A stretch of 64,000 nucleotides of DNA, taken from contig CAVQHY010000004.1 of the NCBI GenBank assembly GCA_963712465.1, forward strand, positions 868,001-932,000, read 5' to 3'. The first letter of the stretch is position 1. Each line of letters begins with the position of its first letter. Below the pieces are notes generated by a model, which saw nothing but the letters and a program-made list of their open reading frames with translations, was not told the origin of the DNA and ran no database searches. This document shows positions 33,969 to 42,692 of the stretch, one piece after another. The position numbers and the translations under genes are program-made. Source of the stretch: CAVQHY01 sp963712465 (GTDB taxonomy: Bacteria; Actinomycetota; Thermoleophilia; Gaiellales; Gaiellaceae).

Positions 33969-34847
33969 GTGGGTGCGGCAGGCACTCTGCGACGGTGGGT
34001 TGACGGAAGCCAGGCTGACGGCACGTTCCTTCAGAGGTTTGTGACCGTCGCCGTCGGACTCGCCGTGATCGCCGGCCTGATTGCGATCGACACGGTTGTC
34101 TTCCGCGTCGCCTTCGACAGCAACTACGTGCACTGGTACCTGACTAACGGTGCCCTGATCGGGATCGTCTTTGGGCTGATCACGCTCGCCTGGGGCGACC
34201 TGAACAGGATGACAACGCTGATCTCGGCGCACCCGCACGAGTACGTGTCGACCTGCTTCCACCTCGGGGTGCTGCCAGAGCTGGGAGCAGCGGCGCTGAT
34301 CGAGACCCGCGGAACGTGGCTCATGAAGAGGCACGAGGAGCGAGCGGAGATGGAGCCCGTCGTCGACCGGATCGAAGCGCTCGCCTTTGACCCCAAGCTC
34401 TCCGAAGATGAGAGACAGCAGGTGAAGGAGGTCGCGGAGAAGGGCCGCGAGGGGCTCGACGAGCTCGCGTCCGAGATCGGAGCTGTCGAGGAGGACGATG
34501 ACCTGCAGGTTCCTCCGCCCAGGGGGCTCGGCCCGATCGACGTGCTGCTCGCCATCTTGTTCTCGTTCGCGTTCATCCTCCTGTTCGTTCTCTGGATGCT
34601 CGTGATCGCGCCATTGCAGTACCTCGTCAACATCGTCGCTGGCGCCCCGGCCAGGCGTGCTCTCGCCTCACCCTTGCGTGCGTCGTTCCGCAGCACGCCG
34701 GGAATGGTCATCGTCGCTGCGACACCGAAGAAGAGAGACCTGCCCGAAGGGGCGACCGAGTCCAGGTTCTCGACGAGCCCGGTCGCGTTCACGTCGGCAG
34801 TTGCGTCAGCCCTGCTGTTCCTCGTGTCGGCGTTCGCACCGATCTGA
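33969..34847 (+). CDS. Membrane protein of unknown function
   Basis: 292 residues. Two N-terminal membrane helices (VAVGLAVIAGLIAIDTVVF; LTNGALIGIVFGLITLAWG), a charged cytoplasmic region of about 100 residues with coiled-coil character (SEDERQQVKEVAEKGREGL), then a strong helix (VLLAILFSFAFILLFVLWMLVI) and a C-terminal hydrophobic segment. No family recognised. GTG start. Confidence 0.6.
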   Translation: MGAAGTLRRWVDGSQADGTFLQRFVTVAVGLAVIAGLIAIDTVVFRVAFDSNYVHWYLTNGALIGIVFGLITLAWGDLNRMTTLISAHPHEYVSTCFHLGVLPELGAAALIETRGTWLMKRHEERAEMEPVVDRIEALAFDPKLSEDERQQVKEVAEKGREGLDELASEIGAVEEDDDLQVPPPRGLGPIDVLLAILFSFAFILLFVLWMLVIAPLQYLVNIVAGAPARRALASPLRASFRSTPGMVIVAATPKKRDLPEGATESRFSTSPVAFTSAVASALLFLVSAFAPI

Positions 34848-35023
34848 CGGACAGCGGCAGCATGGGCCGGTCTATCAACCGTCGCGGAACGACACGGTCA
34901 GCGCAATCGGGCCTGGGGCTGCGTGGGCGCCCGCGCTGGAGGTTTTGCGAGGGCGCAGAATGCACGTGCCGCACGCGAACGCGTCCAGGCCTTTCCTTGG
35001 AGCCGTGCTCCGGGTGGGAACCC

Positions 35024-36202
35024 CTAGCCGACCTCCGCCTGCGCTTGCTCTCGCGGGTGCCACAGCCAGAACACGCTCTGCTCCTCCGGCTGCCCGTGCG
35101 GTTCGGGATGGAGGTACCGTCCGCGCTCGTCGCCCGTCTTCGCATCTTCGACCTCGAGAGGGTTGGCGCGCGCCCACACGTCGTTCCGGATCCCGCTCAC
35201 CTGCCACGAGACCTTCTGGCCGCCTGCGCCACCCGCGATGGCGAAACCGCCGTCGGCAGCTTCGCGCGCGACGTGGAGGCTGGGCGCCGGGGCTCCGATC
35301 GCGGTCAGCTGATAGCGCAGTTCGCGGTTGAGCGCCGCGAACCACTCCGGCAACGCGACCTCAGCTCGGCCTTCGTCATCGAGCACCGCGACGCCGTCGT
35401 AGAGGTTCTTTCGCTCCGACGACTCGACGAAGGAGTGGTTGAGATACCGGTTCTCCGGGTCGAGCGGGTGGTCGATCGCGAAGCCGCCGCCCGTCTTGGA
35501 GAGCGAACCGTTGACGTGGACGTTGCCAGAGAAGAAGCCCGCGAGCGTGCCGCTGATTGTCCGGGCCCAGAGGCCGATGCCGCTCGCGCTCTCGGCGAAT
35601 ACGCCGGTGCTCGTCTGACTTGTACCCTCGACGCCGACGGAACTGACGCTCTGACCCTGGACCCCGTGGCCCTCGTCGTTCACGCCGCGCACGCCAGCCG
35701 TCTCGCCGCCGTTACCGACCGGGGCCGGGTTGCTCATGCGACCGACGATCGCAGCCTGATCGAGAGCGCCGCCCCGCGAGGGGCCGACATCTTCGGCGGT
35801 AACGCGGGCACCGGGGCTGGCGGTGCCGACGCCGACTCGCCCGCCCGCGGTAACGACGACGTTCTGGGCCGGTGGGTTTCCGCCGGTGTGGAAGAAGATC
35901 GAACCTGGCGACTGGAGGCGGAGATTCCAGCGAGGATCCGCCACTCCGACGGTCTCGTACTCGTAGGCGTAGTTGATTCCGGGCGCGTCGATACCGACGC
36001 TGACCCCGTTGATGAACGCTCCTCCCTTTGCCACGGTCAACCGCGCTCCGGGCACCGGCGTCCCCAAGCCGAGATAGCCGTTCGGCAAGATCCGCGCCCG
36101 CTCGACGCCGGACGTCCGAATCACGAGTGGGCGCTTGTCGGTCGTGCCGACGAAATTGGTTGCGGCGTTCGTACCAGCGTTGCCCGTCAGGTTCCACGGC
36201 AT
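35024..36202 (-). CDS. Tail-fibre/head-fibre-like beta-structured protein
   Basis: 392 residues, ATG with GGGAGGA upstream. The N-terminus (NAGTNAATNFVGTTDKRPLVIRTSG) and repeated GYLGLGTPVPGARL and GRVGVGTASPGARV segments are seen in phage fibre and surface proteins. The C-terminal 150 residues (IDHPLDPENRYLNHSFVESSE, LPEWFAALNRELRYQLTAIG, VSWQVSGIR) form a conserved domain of many environmental bacteria, function unknown. Its presence supports a phage-related origin of the block. Confidence 0.7.
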   Translation of the reverse strand: MPWNLTGNAGTNAATNFVGTTDKRPLVIRTSGVERARILPNGYLGLGTPVPGARLTVAKGGAFINGVSVGIDAPGINYAYEYETVGVADPRWNLRLQSPGSIFFHTGGNPPAQNVVVTAGGRVGVGTASPGARVTAEDVGPSRGGALDQAAIVGRMSNPAPVGNGGETAGVRGVNDEGHGVQGQSVSSVGVEGTSQTSTGVFAESASGIGLWARTISGTLAGFFSGNVHVNGSLSKTGGGFAIDHPLDPENRYLNHSFVESSERKNLYDGVAVLDDEGRAEVALPEWFAALNRELRYQLTAIGAPAPSLHVAREAADGGFAIAGGAGGQKVSWQVSGIRNDVWARANPLEVEDAKTGDERGRYLHPEPHGQPEEQSVFWLWHPREQAQAEVG

Positions 36203-36350
36203 GGAATCCTCCCTCGTCGTCGATCATGCATGGCAGGCCGCAGGTGCATGCCTTGGCTTCGGGGAACGACTCATTGTCTCCTCCATTGGGCACAAACCAC
36301 GTCCCCGTCCCAGTGCCCAAACCCTGTCGAATCCCCTGGAAACGTGCCTA

Positions 36351-36437
36351 ATCTGCGGCGAGGCCGGGGCGACGCCAAGGCGGGCTCAAACCAGCATGGT
36401 TGACACGAAAACGGGGCTCCCGGAGGAGCTCCGTCGT
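36351..36437 (+). repeat. Element-end repeat before att copy B
   Basis: Counterpart of 33691-33777, including the terminator hairpin, lying directly upstream of the tRNA-derived repeat. Shows that the same element family ended at both places. Confidence 0.6.
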
Positions 36438-36441
36438 CTGT

Positions 36442-36565
36442 CTCGACAAGCTGGGGGTCACTGGTTCGAGCCCAGTACCGCCCACCTGGGAAAGCCCCGC
36501 ACACGCGGGGTTTTCGTTTGCTTAGGAGGCGACGGTCGAGGCGCGGGGTAACGCGAAAGGTAACG
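36442..36565 (+). repeat. att-like repeat, copy B
   Basis: Begins with the anticodon-loop sequence ctcgacaagctggggg, runs through the complete T-arm, acceptor end and terminator, and ends at aacgcgaaaggtaac as in copy A. The 5' half of the tRNA is absent, as expected for an attR-type displaced end. Confidence 0.85.
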
Positions 36566-37346
36566 ACGCACGTGGCCGAGGTTGAACGTGCACGCTGCTA
36601 GACGACTCACCGGGCGATCCAGACCGAGTTCCTCACCGCCGATCTCCACGGAGAGAGGGAGACCTTCCGCGCTGGTCGGGTCTCCCTCTCTCTCAGTTCG
36701 GCGACGCGCGTCGAACGCGACCTCGACGACCTCAAGCGCGCCCGCGTCGGTGGGCTCGCTCGTCAACGTCCCCCGGCGACCGTCGCCTCAGGCTGAGCGG
36801 TGAGTTGGCTGAATCCTGGCAAAGGTTCGACGCCGTCAAATTGCCGAACGCGCGACCCGTCCCTCGCAGGCGATGTGATCGAGGTCTTCCTCCGCCGCGA
36901 GGATGCCGAGGCGATGGTCACGGCCAAGGACTGCGACTTGCCGAACGGTTGCGATGGGACCAGGCGCCGTGCAGACCATCCGATCGTCGAGGCGACTGGG
37001 CCGTTCTGGGTGGCGGACGGTACCGCGCACGACGGAGATCCTTCGCCAGCGGCAAGCGATCTACCGCGACGCCGAGGAGGCGGTGCCCGTAATCGAATAC
37101 CCGACGACCACGATCGGTAGCGGTAAGGGTGGGACCGGCGCGACCGGGATCGCTCAGTGCAGGTACCCCTCGAGCTAGCTCCTGCTCGGCGATGGCGTGC
37201 GGCGTGGCTCGGCGATGGCGTGCAGCTCATGCGGCCGCGCTCGCCGAGCTGAACCCGACGACGGCCCTGGTGTCGCTTTCAGCGGGCGGGAATATGCTGT
37301 GCGAGGACCTCGGAGAGACGTGCAGCAGGGAGCGGGGAAGCCGGCC
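36566..37346. other. Non-coding region with one gene relic
   Basis: 781 bp before the LuxR-type gene. Apart from the relic at 36853-36960 I see no gene; short frames on both strands are compositionally random. Confidence 0.5.
36853..36960 (+). pseudogene. Remnant of the EDAEAMV small-protein family
   Basis: Contains GDVIEVFLRREDAEAMVTAKD, clearly homologous to the intact gene at 31352 (also at DNA level), but without its start and with a different 3' part. Confidence 0.55.
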
Positions 37347-40076
37347 GTGCAGATCGTCGGTCGCGAGTCTGAGCTTGCGGTGGTCGATGAGTTCGTGGCT
37401 GCGGGCTCCACCCCCCGGGCTCTTGTCCTCACCGGTGGGCCGGGGATTGGGAAGACGACTCTCTGGGAGGTCGGCGTCGGCGCCGCGCGCGTGCAAGGTG
37501 CTCGTCTTCTCTCGGCGCGGCCAAGCGACGCCGAGGCGCAGCTCTCGTTCGCTGGGCTCATCGACCTGCTCGACGGAGTCGCCACCGAGGAGCTGGCCGG
37601 GTTGCCGCCTCCTCAGCTGCGAGCCCTCGAGGTGGCGCTCCTGCGGGCCGAGCCGGAAGGCGTTCCGTGCGACCCGCATACGATCGCCGTCGGGTTGCTG
37701 AATGCGCTGCGCGGGCTGGCTGCCGGCGGGCCGCTCGTCGTCGCCATCGACGACATCCAGTGGCTCGATCGACCTTCCGCCGAGGCGCTGGTCTTCGCTG
37801 CTCGCCGTCTCGAGGACGACGCGGTCGGTTTTCTGCTCGCTCGGCGTCCCGGTAGTCCGTCTGCTCTCGAGCAAGCCCTCGATCCTGGAGGGCTGGAGCG
37901 CCTCGAGGTTGTGCCGCTGAGCGTGGGCGCCATCCGGCGCATCCTCTCCGAGCGGCTCGGGCTGAGCCTCTCTCGGCCGCTCCTACGTCGGATCGTCGAC
38001 ACGACGCTGGGCAACCCGTTCTTTGCGCTCGAGGTGGGACGCACGCTGGCGGAGCATGGCCCGCTCGAGATCGGCGAGGAGATCCCGCTGCCGGATTCGA
38101 TCGAAGACCTCCTGGGCACACGCGTAGCGGCGCTCCCGGACCCGGTTCGCAGGCTCCTGCTCGCGGTCGCTCTGAGCGCGGACTTGCGCCAGTCACAGCT
38201 GGCGACGATCGGCGACCCGGTCGCACTCGACAACGCTGTCGCCGCCGGCCTGTTGCTCGTCGACGGAGACCGCGTGCGCCCGTCACACCCGCTTCTTTCA
38301 GCGGCGGCGAGGAAGCGCTCGCATGCACACGAGCGGCGCGAGCTCCACATCGCTCTGGCAGGGACGGTCACCGACGAGGAGCTACGCGCCCTGCACCTGG
38401 CGCTCGCCACGGAGCTTCCGGATGACGAGCTCGCGGCCGCAGTCGCGGCCGCGGCTGCCGGTGCGTCCGCCCGTGGCGCCGCACCAGAAGCCGTGGTGCT
38501 GGCTGAGCACGCGCTGCGCCTGACGCGGCGTGGGTCGCCGGAGCGGAGCGACCGCCTGCTCGGGCTCGCCGGCTACCTAGAGGTGGCGGGCGAGCAGCAG
38601 CGGGTGTCGGATCTGCTCACCCCGGAGCTGGACTCGCTGCCTCGAGGCGAAGCTCGCGTGCGGGCCTGTTTGATCTTGACCGGCGGCACGGTCACGAGCA
38701 ACGACGACATTCAGCGCTACCTCGACCGGGCGCTGGCCGAGAGCCGGGGCGACCCGCGGTTGCGTGCGCCCGTGCTCGCGGAGATGTCCATGAACGCCGC
38801 CGTCATCCGCGTCGAGCGGATCCACGATGCCGAGGCATGGGCGCTGGAGGCGCTCGCGGCGGCGCATCGCGCGGGCCCAGAGGTCGAGCGGTTCGCGTTG
38901 TATGCGCTGGGCTGGGCCCGCAGCCTCAGCGGACGCCCGATCGATGACCTGTGCGAGCGTTTCCGCGCCGCCTCGGACGCCGCCTCCTACGTGACGGCAT
39001 CGCCCGAGCGGGTGGCAGGCCAGCAGCTCGTCTGGCGCGGGGACCTGAGTCAGGCGCGGGCGGTTTTGACTCGGTTGCTTACTCTCGCCGACGAGCGTGA
39101 CGAGCCGCTCTCGTACGCCTTGCAACGTCTCCACGTGTGCGAGCTCGATTTGCGCGCGGGCGACTGGGAGGGGGCGGCGCGCCTCCTCGACGAGTGGGCC
39201 GAGTCCTCCGACCGGGAGCTCCTGCTCTGGCCGATGTACGAGCGGTGCCGCGCCCTGCTCGCCGCAGGCCGCGGTCTTCCAGGCGAGGTCGAGCGCTGGG
39301 CGGCGGAGGCGATCGAGCGGGCAGAGGCCACCGGCGTCCGCTGGGACCTGCTCGAGGCGATGCGCGCGCTCGGGATCGCGGCGCTCCTCACACACGAGCC
39401 AGAGCGGGCGGCGGAGAGCCTACGTCCGGTCTGGGAGCATACCCGGCGGGAAGGGGTGAACGATCCCGGTGCGTTCCCGGTCGCGCCGGAGCTCGTGGAA
39501 GCGCTCGCCGAACTCGGCGAGCATGCCGAGGCTCTGACGGTGACGGGTCAGCTGCGCGAGCTCGCCGAGCAGCAGGAGCACCCATGGGGCATCGCGACCG
39601 CAAACCGCTGCGACGCGCTGATCGCTACCACCTCGCTCGCCTACGACGAGGAGGCGGCTGTGAAGATGGCGGAAGCGGCCGCTGCTTACGCAGAGCTCGG
39701 CCTCCGCTTCGATCAGGCGAGATCGCTGCTCAGCCTGGGCCGCGCGCAACGGCGATTCAGGAAGTGGGGTAGTGCGCGCCGCTCGTTGGAGGCGGCGGCG
39801 ACCGCGTTCGGCGAGCTCGGCTCTCCCGGCTGGGTCGAGGAAGCGCGCTCCGATCTCGCTCGTGTGGGGGCCCGGCGCCCGCCGCCTGCCGGCGAGCTGA
39901 CGAAGGCGGAGCGGCGGGTAGCCGAGCTGGCCGCGAGCGGGCTCGCTAACAAGCAAATCGCGCGCGACCTGTTCGTGAGCGTGAAGACCGTGGAGGTGCA
40001 CCTCTCGCACGCGTACGCCAAGCTCGGCGTGCATTCGCGGACGCAGCTAGCACGCCGCCTCTCGGCGCCGGGCTAG
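37347..40076 (+). CDS. LuxR-family ATP-binding transcriptional regulator (LAL/MalT type)
   Basis: 909 residues from GTG 37347, where homology starts (QIVGRESELAVVDEF); the open frame extends further upstream. AAA-like NTPase with Walker A GGPGIGKTTL and Walker B LVVAIDDIQWLD, a long TPR-like helical middle (about 400-830) and a C-terminal LuxR helix-turn-helix (LTKAERRVAELAASGLANKQIARDLF and VKTVEVHLSHAYAKLGV). Such large regulators activate genes on binding an inducer. The next two genes may be targets. Confidence 0.92.
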   Translation: MQIVGRESELAVVDEFVAAGSTPRALVLTGGPGIGKTTLWEVGVGAARVQGARLLSARPSDAEAQLSFAGLIDLLDGVATEELAGLPPPQLRALEVALLRAEPEGVPCDPHTIAVGLLNALRGLAAGGPLVVAIDDIQWLDRPSAEALVFAARRLEDDAVGFLLARRPGSPSALEQALDPGGLERLEVVPLSVGAIRRILSERLGLSLSRPLLRRIVDTTLGNPFFALEVGRTLAEHGPLEIGEEIPLPDSIEDLLGTRVAALPDPVRRLLLAVALSADLRQSQLATIGDPVALDNAVAAGLLLVDGDRVRPSHPLLSAAARKRSHAHERRELHIALAGTVTDEELRALHLALATELPDDELAAAVAAAAAGASARGAAPEAVVLAEHALRLTRRGSPERSDRLLGLAGYLEVAGEQQRVSDLLTPELDSLPRGEARVRACLILTGGTVTSNDDIQRYLDRALAESRGDPRLRAPVLAEMSMNAAVIRVERIHDAEAWALEALAAAHRAGPEVERFALYALGWARSLSGRPIDDLCERFRAASDAASYVTASPERVAGQQLVWRGDLSQARAVLTRLLTLADERDEPLSYALQRLHVCELDLRAGDWEGAARLLDEWAESSDRELLLWPMYERCRALLAAGRGLPGEVERWAAEAIERAEATGVRWDLLEAMRALGIAALLTHEPERAAESLRPVWEHTRREGVNDPGAFPVAPELVEALAELGEHAEALTVTGQLRELAEQQEHPWGIATANRCDALIATTSLAYDEEAAVKMAEAAAAYAELGLRFDQARSLLSLGRAQRRFRKWGSARRSLEAAATAFGELGSPGWVEEARSDLARVGARRPPPAGELTKAERRVAELAASGLANKQIARDLFVSVKTVEVHLSHAYAKLGVHSRTQLARRLSAPG

Positions 40077-40140
40077 CGCTCCTAAGGATTAAGGGTTTTC
40101 CCTATTTCGCCGGGGTCCGCGCAGCACTAGGGTCGGCGGC

Positions 40141-40428
40141 GTGGCCGAGTTCCTGGTCGAGTTCTACGTCTCGCGGGACGACGCCGGCGCCGTCGAGCGC
40201 GGCGCGGAGCGCACCCGCCTCGCTGCCGAGGAGCTGACCCGGGAGGGAACGCCGGTCCGCTATCTGCGCTCGATCTTCGTCCCCGAGGACGAAACCTGCT
40301 TCTTCCTGTACGAAGCCGGCTCGGCCGCCGCCGTTCGCGAGGCTGCGCGCCGCTCGACGCTGTCGTTCGAGCACGTCGCCGAGACGGCCCCGGACTCGAC
40401 CCGAGAGGAGACCTTCCCATGCGCGTGA
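40141..40428 (+). CDS. DUF4242-like small protein
   Basis: 95 residues, GTG start. AEFLVEFYVSRDDAGAVERG, then VRYLRSIFVPEDETCFFLYEA and VREAARRSTLSFEHVAE are the ferredoxin-like DUF4242/SCO4226 pattern; one member binds nickel. Often found next to LAL regulators in Actinobacteria. Overlaps the next gene by 10 bp. Confidence 0.8.
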   Translation: MAEFLVEFYVSRDDAGAVERGAERTRLAAEELTREGTPVRYLRSIFVPEDETCFFLYEAGSAAAVREAARRSTLSFEHVAETAPDSTREETFPCA

Positions 40429-42338
40429 GGAGGCCGTTGACCAGTTCCCTCGTCGTACTCGCCGCGGTGATTCCGGTCGCCGGGCTTCCATCCGCCCCCG
40501 ATACGAAACCGCCGCGGATCGTCTCGGCGCTGATGCGCGACGCCGACGGTGATTCGCGCGCCGACCGAGTGCTGCTGACGTACTCTGAGCGAGTTCGCCA
40601 CACCGCCGACCGAGACGGGAAGTATCCGTTCGGAATCACGGGCTACAAGGTCCGCTCGGTCGGGGTTGCGAGCAGGAGGACGATTGTCCTCACGCTGATC
40701 GAGAAGACGAGTGCCGATGACACAGCCCGACCCTCGGTCCGGTATAGGCACACCAACTCGAAGCCGGTGCGTGACCGGGCCGGGAACGAGGCGGCGGCTC
40801 AGGTGTTCCGGCGAATGCGAGCGCACGGGCACGTGCAGCCGGGCGAACATCCGCCGACGACTCCTCCTCCTCCGTCCGGCTCGGGAGACGCTGACGGTGA
40901 CGGGTTCGAAGACGGGAAGGACTGCGCGCCGAACGACGCCACGATCAACCCGAAGGTGGCAGACGAGCCGGATCTCGCCTTCGTCGACTCGAACTGCGAC
41001 GGGATCGACGGCACCGAGAAGAACGCGATCTTCGCCTCGCCGCTCGGCAGCGACGCCAACCCGGGCACAAAGGCCAAGCCGAAGCGCCAGATCCAGGCTG
41101 CGGTCGCCGCGGCCGCTGCCGCGGGCAAGGACGTCTATGCGGCGGCCGGGATGTACAGCCGCGTCGAAGCGGCCAAGGGCGTCGGGATCTACGGCGGCTA
41201 CAAGCCGGAGACGTGGACGCGCGCATCCGGCCTAGTGACCGCGGTCGTGGGCGCGCCGGAAGGCATCTACGCCGCAGGTGCCACCGGCGTCGTGCTCCAA
41301 CACCTCACCGTTCGCGGAAACAGCGGTTCCGAGCCGGGCGCGAGCGCATACGGCGCCCGCCTCTTCAACGGCTCCAACCTGACGCTACAGCGCGTCCTCG
41401 TCACCAGCGGTGCCGGTAACGCAGGCGCCCGCGGATTGGACGGCGCGGCCGGCGTGGCTGGCGGCGACGGCGCCGACGGCACGACAGGACGTTGCGGCGG
41501 TTCGTTTATCCGCCGCGGCCAGGGAGGCGAGGGCGGCGCGAGCGCGATCGGACACATCGGTGGCCGCGGTGGCGACGGGGGTGCCCAGGGTGACAATCCG
41601 GGAGACGCAGGCGCGACAGGCGAGATCGAAACGCCTGGAGGCTCTGGCGGCGACGGCGGCGATCCCGGAAAGCGCGGCGAGGACGGCACGACCGGCGCCG
41701 ACGGGATCGCGGGCGGGAACAGAGCGGGCGCCACCGACTCGACCGCGGGAGCTACGACGACCTGGGCCGGAGAGAACGGTGGACCCGGCGCGAGCGGCAC
41801 ACCGGGCGAAGGCGGCGGCGGAGGTGGCGGAGGTGGTGGCCAGGGCTGCCTCCTCTGCAACGACGGCTCCGGCAACGGCGGCGGAGGTGGAGGCGGAGGC
41901 GGAGGTGGCGGTGAAGGCGGTGCGGGCGGCCGCGCGGGCGGCGGCTCGTTCGGCCTCTACCTGCACGACTCGACCGTGATCGTCGCAGAATCCAGCTCGA
42001 TCAACGCCGGCATCGGCGGCTCGGGCGGCGCCGGCGGCAATGGCGGCCCTGCCGGTGGAGGCGGAGGCCGCGGCCTCGGCGCCGTGCACTGCTCGAACGA
42101 GATCGGAAACGGTGGCGACGGCGGCTTCGGCGGCAGCGGTGGCCAAGGCGGTGCGGGAGGCGGTGGCGCCGGCGGCCCGAGCGTCGGAATCTTCAAAGCA
42201 GGCACGTCCACGGCAACCGTGACGGGCTCCGCGGTCGACAACGGCACCCCGGGCTCGGGCGGTGGGGGCGGCTCGGGCGCCTACGGGACCACGGGTGGCG
42301 CCGGAGAATCCGGGATCGCAACGCCGATCTACCCGTAA
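40419..42338 (+). CDS. Secreted glycine-rich beta-helix protein
   Basis: 639 residues with a signal peptide (SLVVLAAVIPVAGLP). Residues 25-130 look like an Ig/adhesion head; DADGDGFEDGKDCAPND (about 150-170) is a calcium-binding type-3-repeat motif; then a DUF1565-like segment (ASPLGSDANPGTKAKPKRQIQ) opens a right-handed beta-helix. From about 330 it is extremely Gly-rich (GGDGG, GGGGGGG), resembling PE_PGRS-type proteins. Likely surface-exposed or secreted; role unknown. Confidence 0.75.
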   Translation: MRVRRPLTSSLVVLAAVIPVAGLPSAPDTKPPRIVSALMRDADGDSRADRVLLTYSERVRHTADRDGKYPFGITGYKVRSVGVASRRTIVLTLIEKTSADDTARPSVRYRHTNSKPVRDRAGNEAAAQVFRRMRAHGHVQPGEHPPTTPPPPSGSGDADGDGFEDGKDCAPNDATINPKVADEPDLAFVDSNCDGIDGTEKNAIFASPLGSDANPGTKAKPKRQIQAAVAAAAAAGKDVYAAAGMYSRVEAAKGVGIYGGYKPETWTRASGLVTAVVGAPEGIYAAGATGVVLQHLTVRGNSGSEPGASAYGARLFNGSNLTLQRVLVTSGAGNAGARGLDGAAGVAGGDGADGTTGRCGGSFIRRGQGGEGGASAIGHIGGRGGDGGAQGDNPGDAGATGEIETPGGSGGDGGDPGKRGEDGTTGADGIAGGNRAGATDSTAGATTTWAGENGGPGASGTPGEGGGGGGGGGGQGCLLCNDGSGNGGGGGGGGGGGGEGGAGGRAGGGSFGLYLHDSTVIVAESSSINAGIGGSGGAGGNGGPAGGGGGRGLGAVHCSNEIGNGGDGGFGGSGGQGGAGGGGAGGPSVGIFKAGTSTATVTGSAVDNGTPGSGGGGGSGAYGTTGGAGESGIATPIYP

Positions 42339-42339
42339 C

Positions 42340-42606
42340 GCCAGCCGGGCGGAGGAGATCGACGACCTGCCGTTCTTCGCGCCGGCGACGCCGCGCGTCA
42401 AGGCGGCGCTGCGGGACATCGGCAAGCCCGGCGGAGTCCTCGACGCGAACGAGGCCCTCACCAGGGGCCGGTGCTTCTGATCACCGATCTCAGCCTGTCC
42501 GAGAACAACCCAAACAACGCGGCCCAGACGGCGGGAACGACGTTCGTTGGGCAGTTCTTCGACCACGACATGACCTTCGACGTTGGGTCGAGGCTCGCCC
42601 GGTCGG
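42340..42606 (+). pseudogene. Animal-type heme peroxidase fragment
   Basis: Frame one ends EIDDLPFFAPATPRVKAAL through ANEALTRG; frame two continues PVLLITDLSLSENNPNN and TAGTTFVGQFFDHDMTFD, the distal-histidine region of An_peroxidase proteins. A frameshift near 42462 separates them and everything after MTFD is missing. About 90 of more than 400 residues remain. Confidence 0.7.
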
Positions 42607-42626
42607 TCGTCGACCATTGCGCCGCA

Positions 42627-42654
42627 CAGAGGGCCGGCTCGGGCCGGCCCTCTG
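42627..42654 (-). terminator. Hairpin after groEL
   Basis: Perfect 12-bp stem CAGAGGGCCGGC-tcgg-GCCGGCCCTCTG, 39 bp beyond the groEL stop. No T-run, but the only strong structure there. Confidence 0.6.
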
Positions 42655-42692
42655 TCTGAACTGAACTGCTCGGCGGTCTGTGGGTTGCTTGG

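Noticed and set aside
36271..36504. Minus-strand frame containing GRYWARTSDPQLVE
   Set aside because: This is the antisense translation of the tRNA-Val 3' fragment, a well-known spurious protein. The similar frames at 46463-47104 and 33592-33906 have the same origin.
37197..37346. Longer N-terminus for the LuxR-type regulator
   Set aside because: The 50 upstream codons show no family similarity and have poor composition; homology begins at GTG 37347, preceded by GGGAG.
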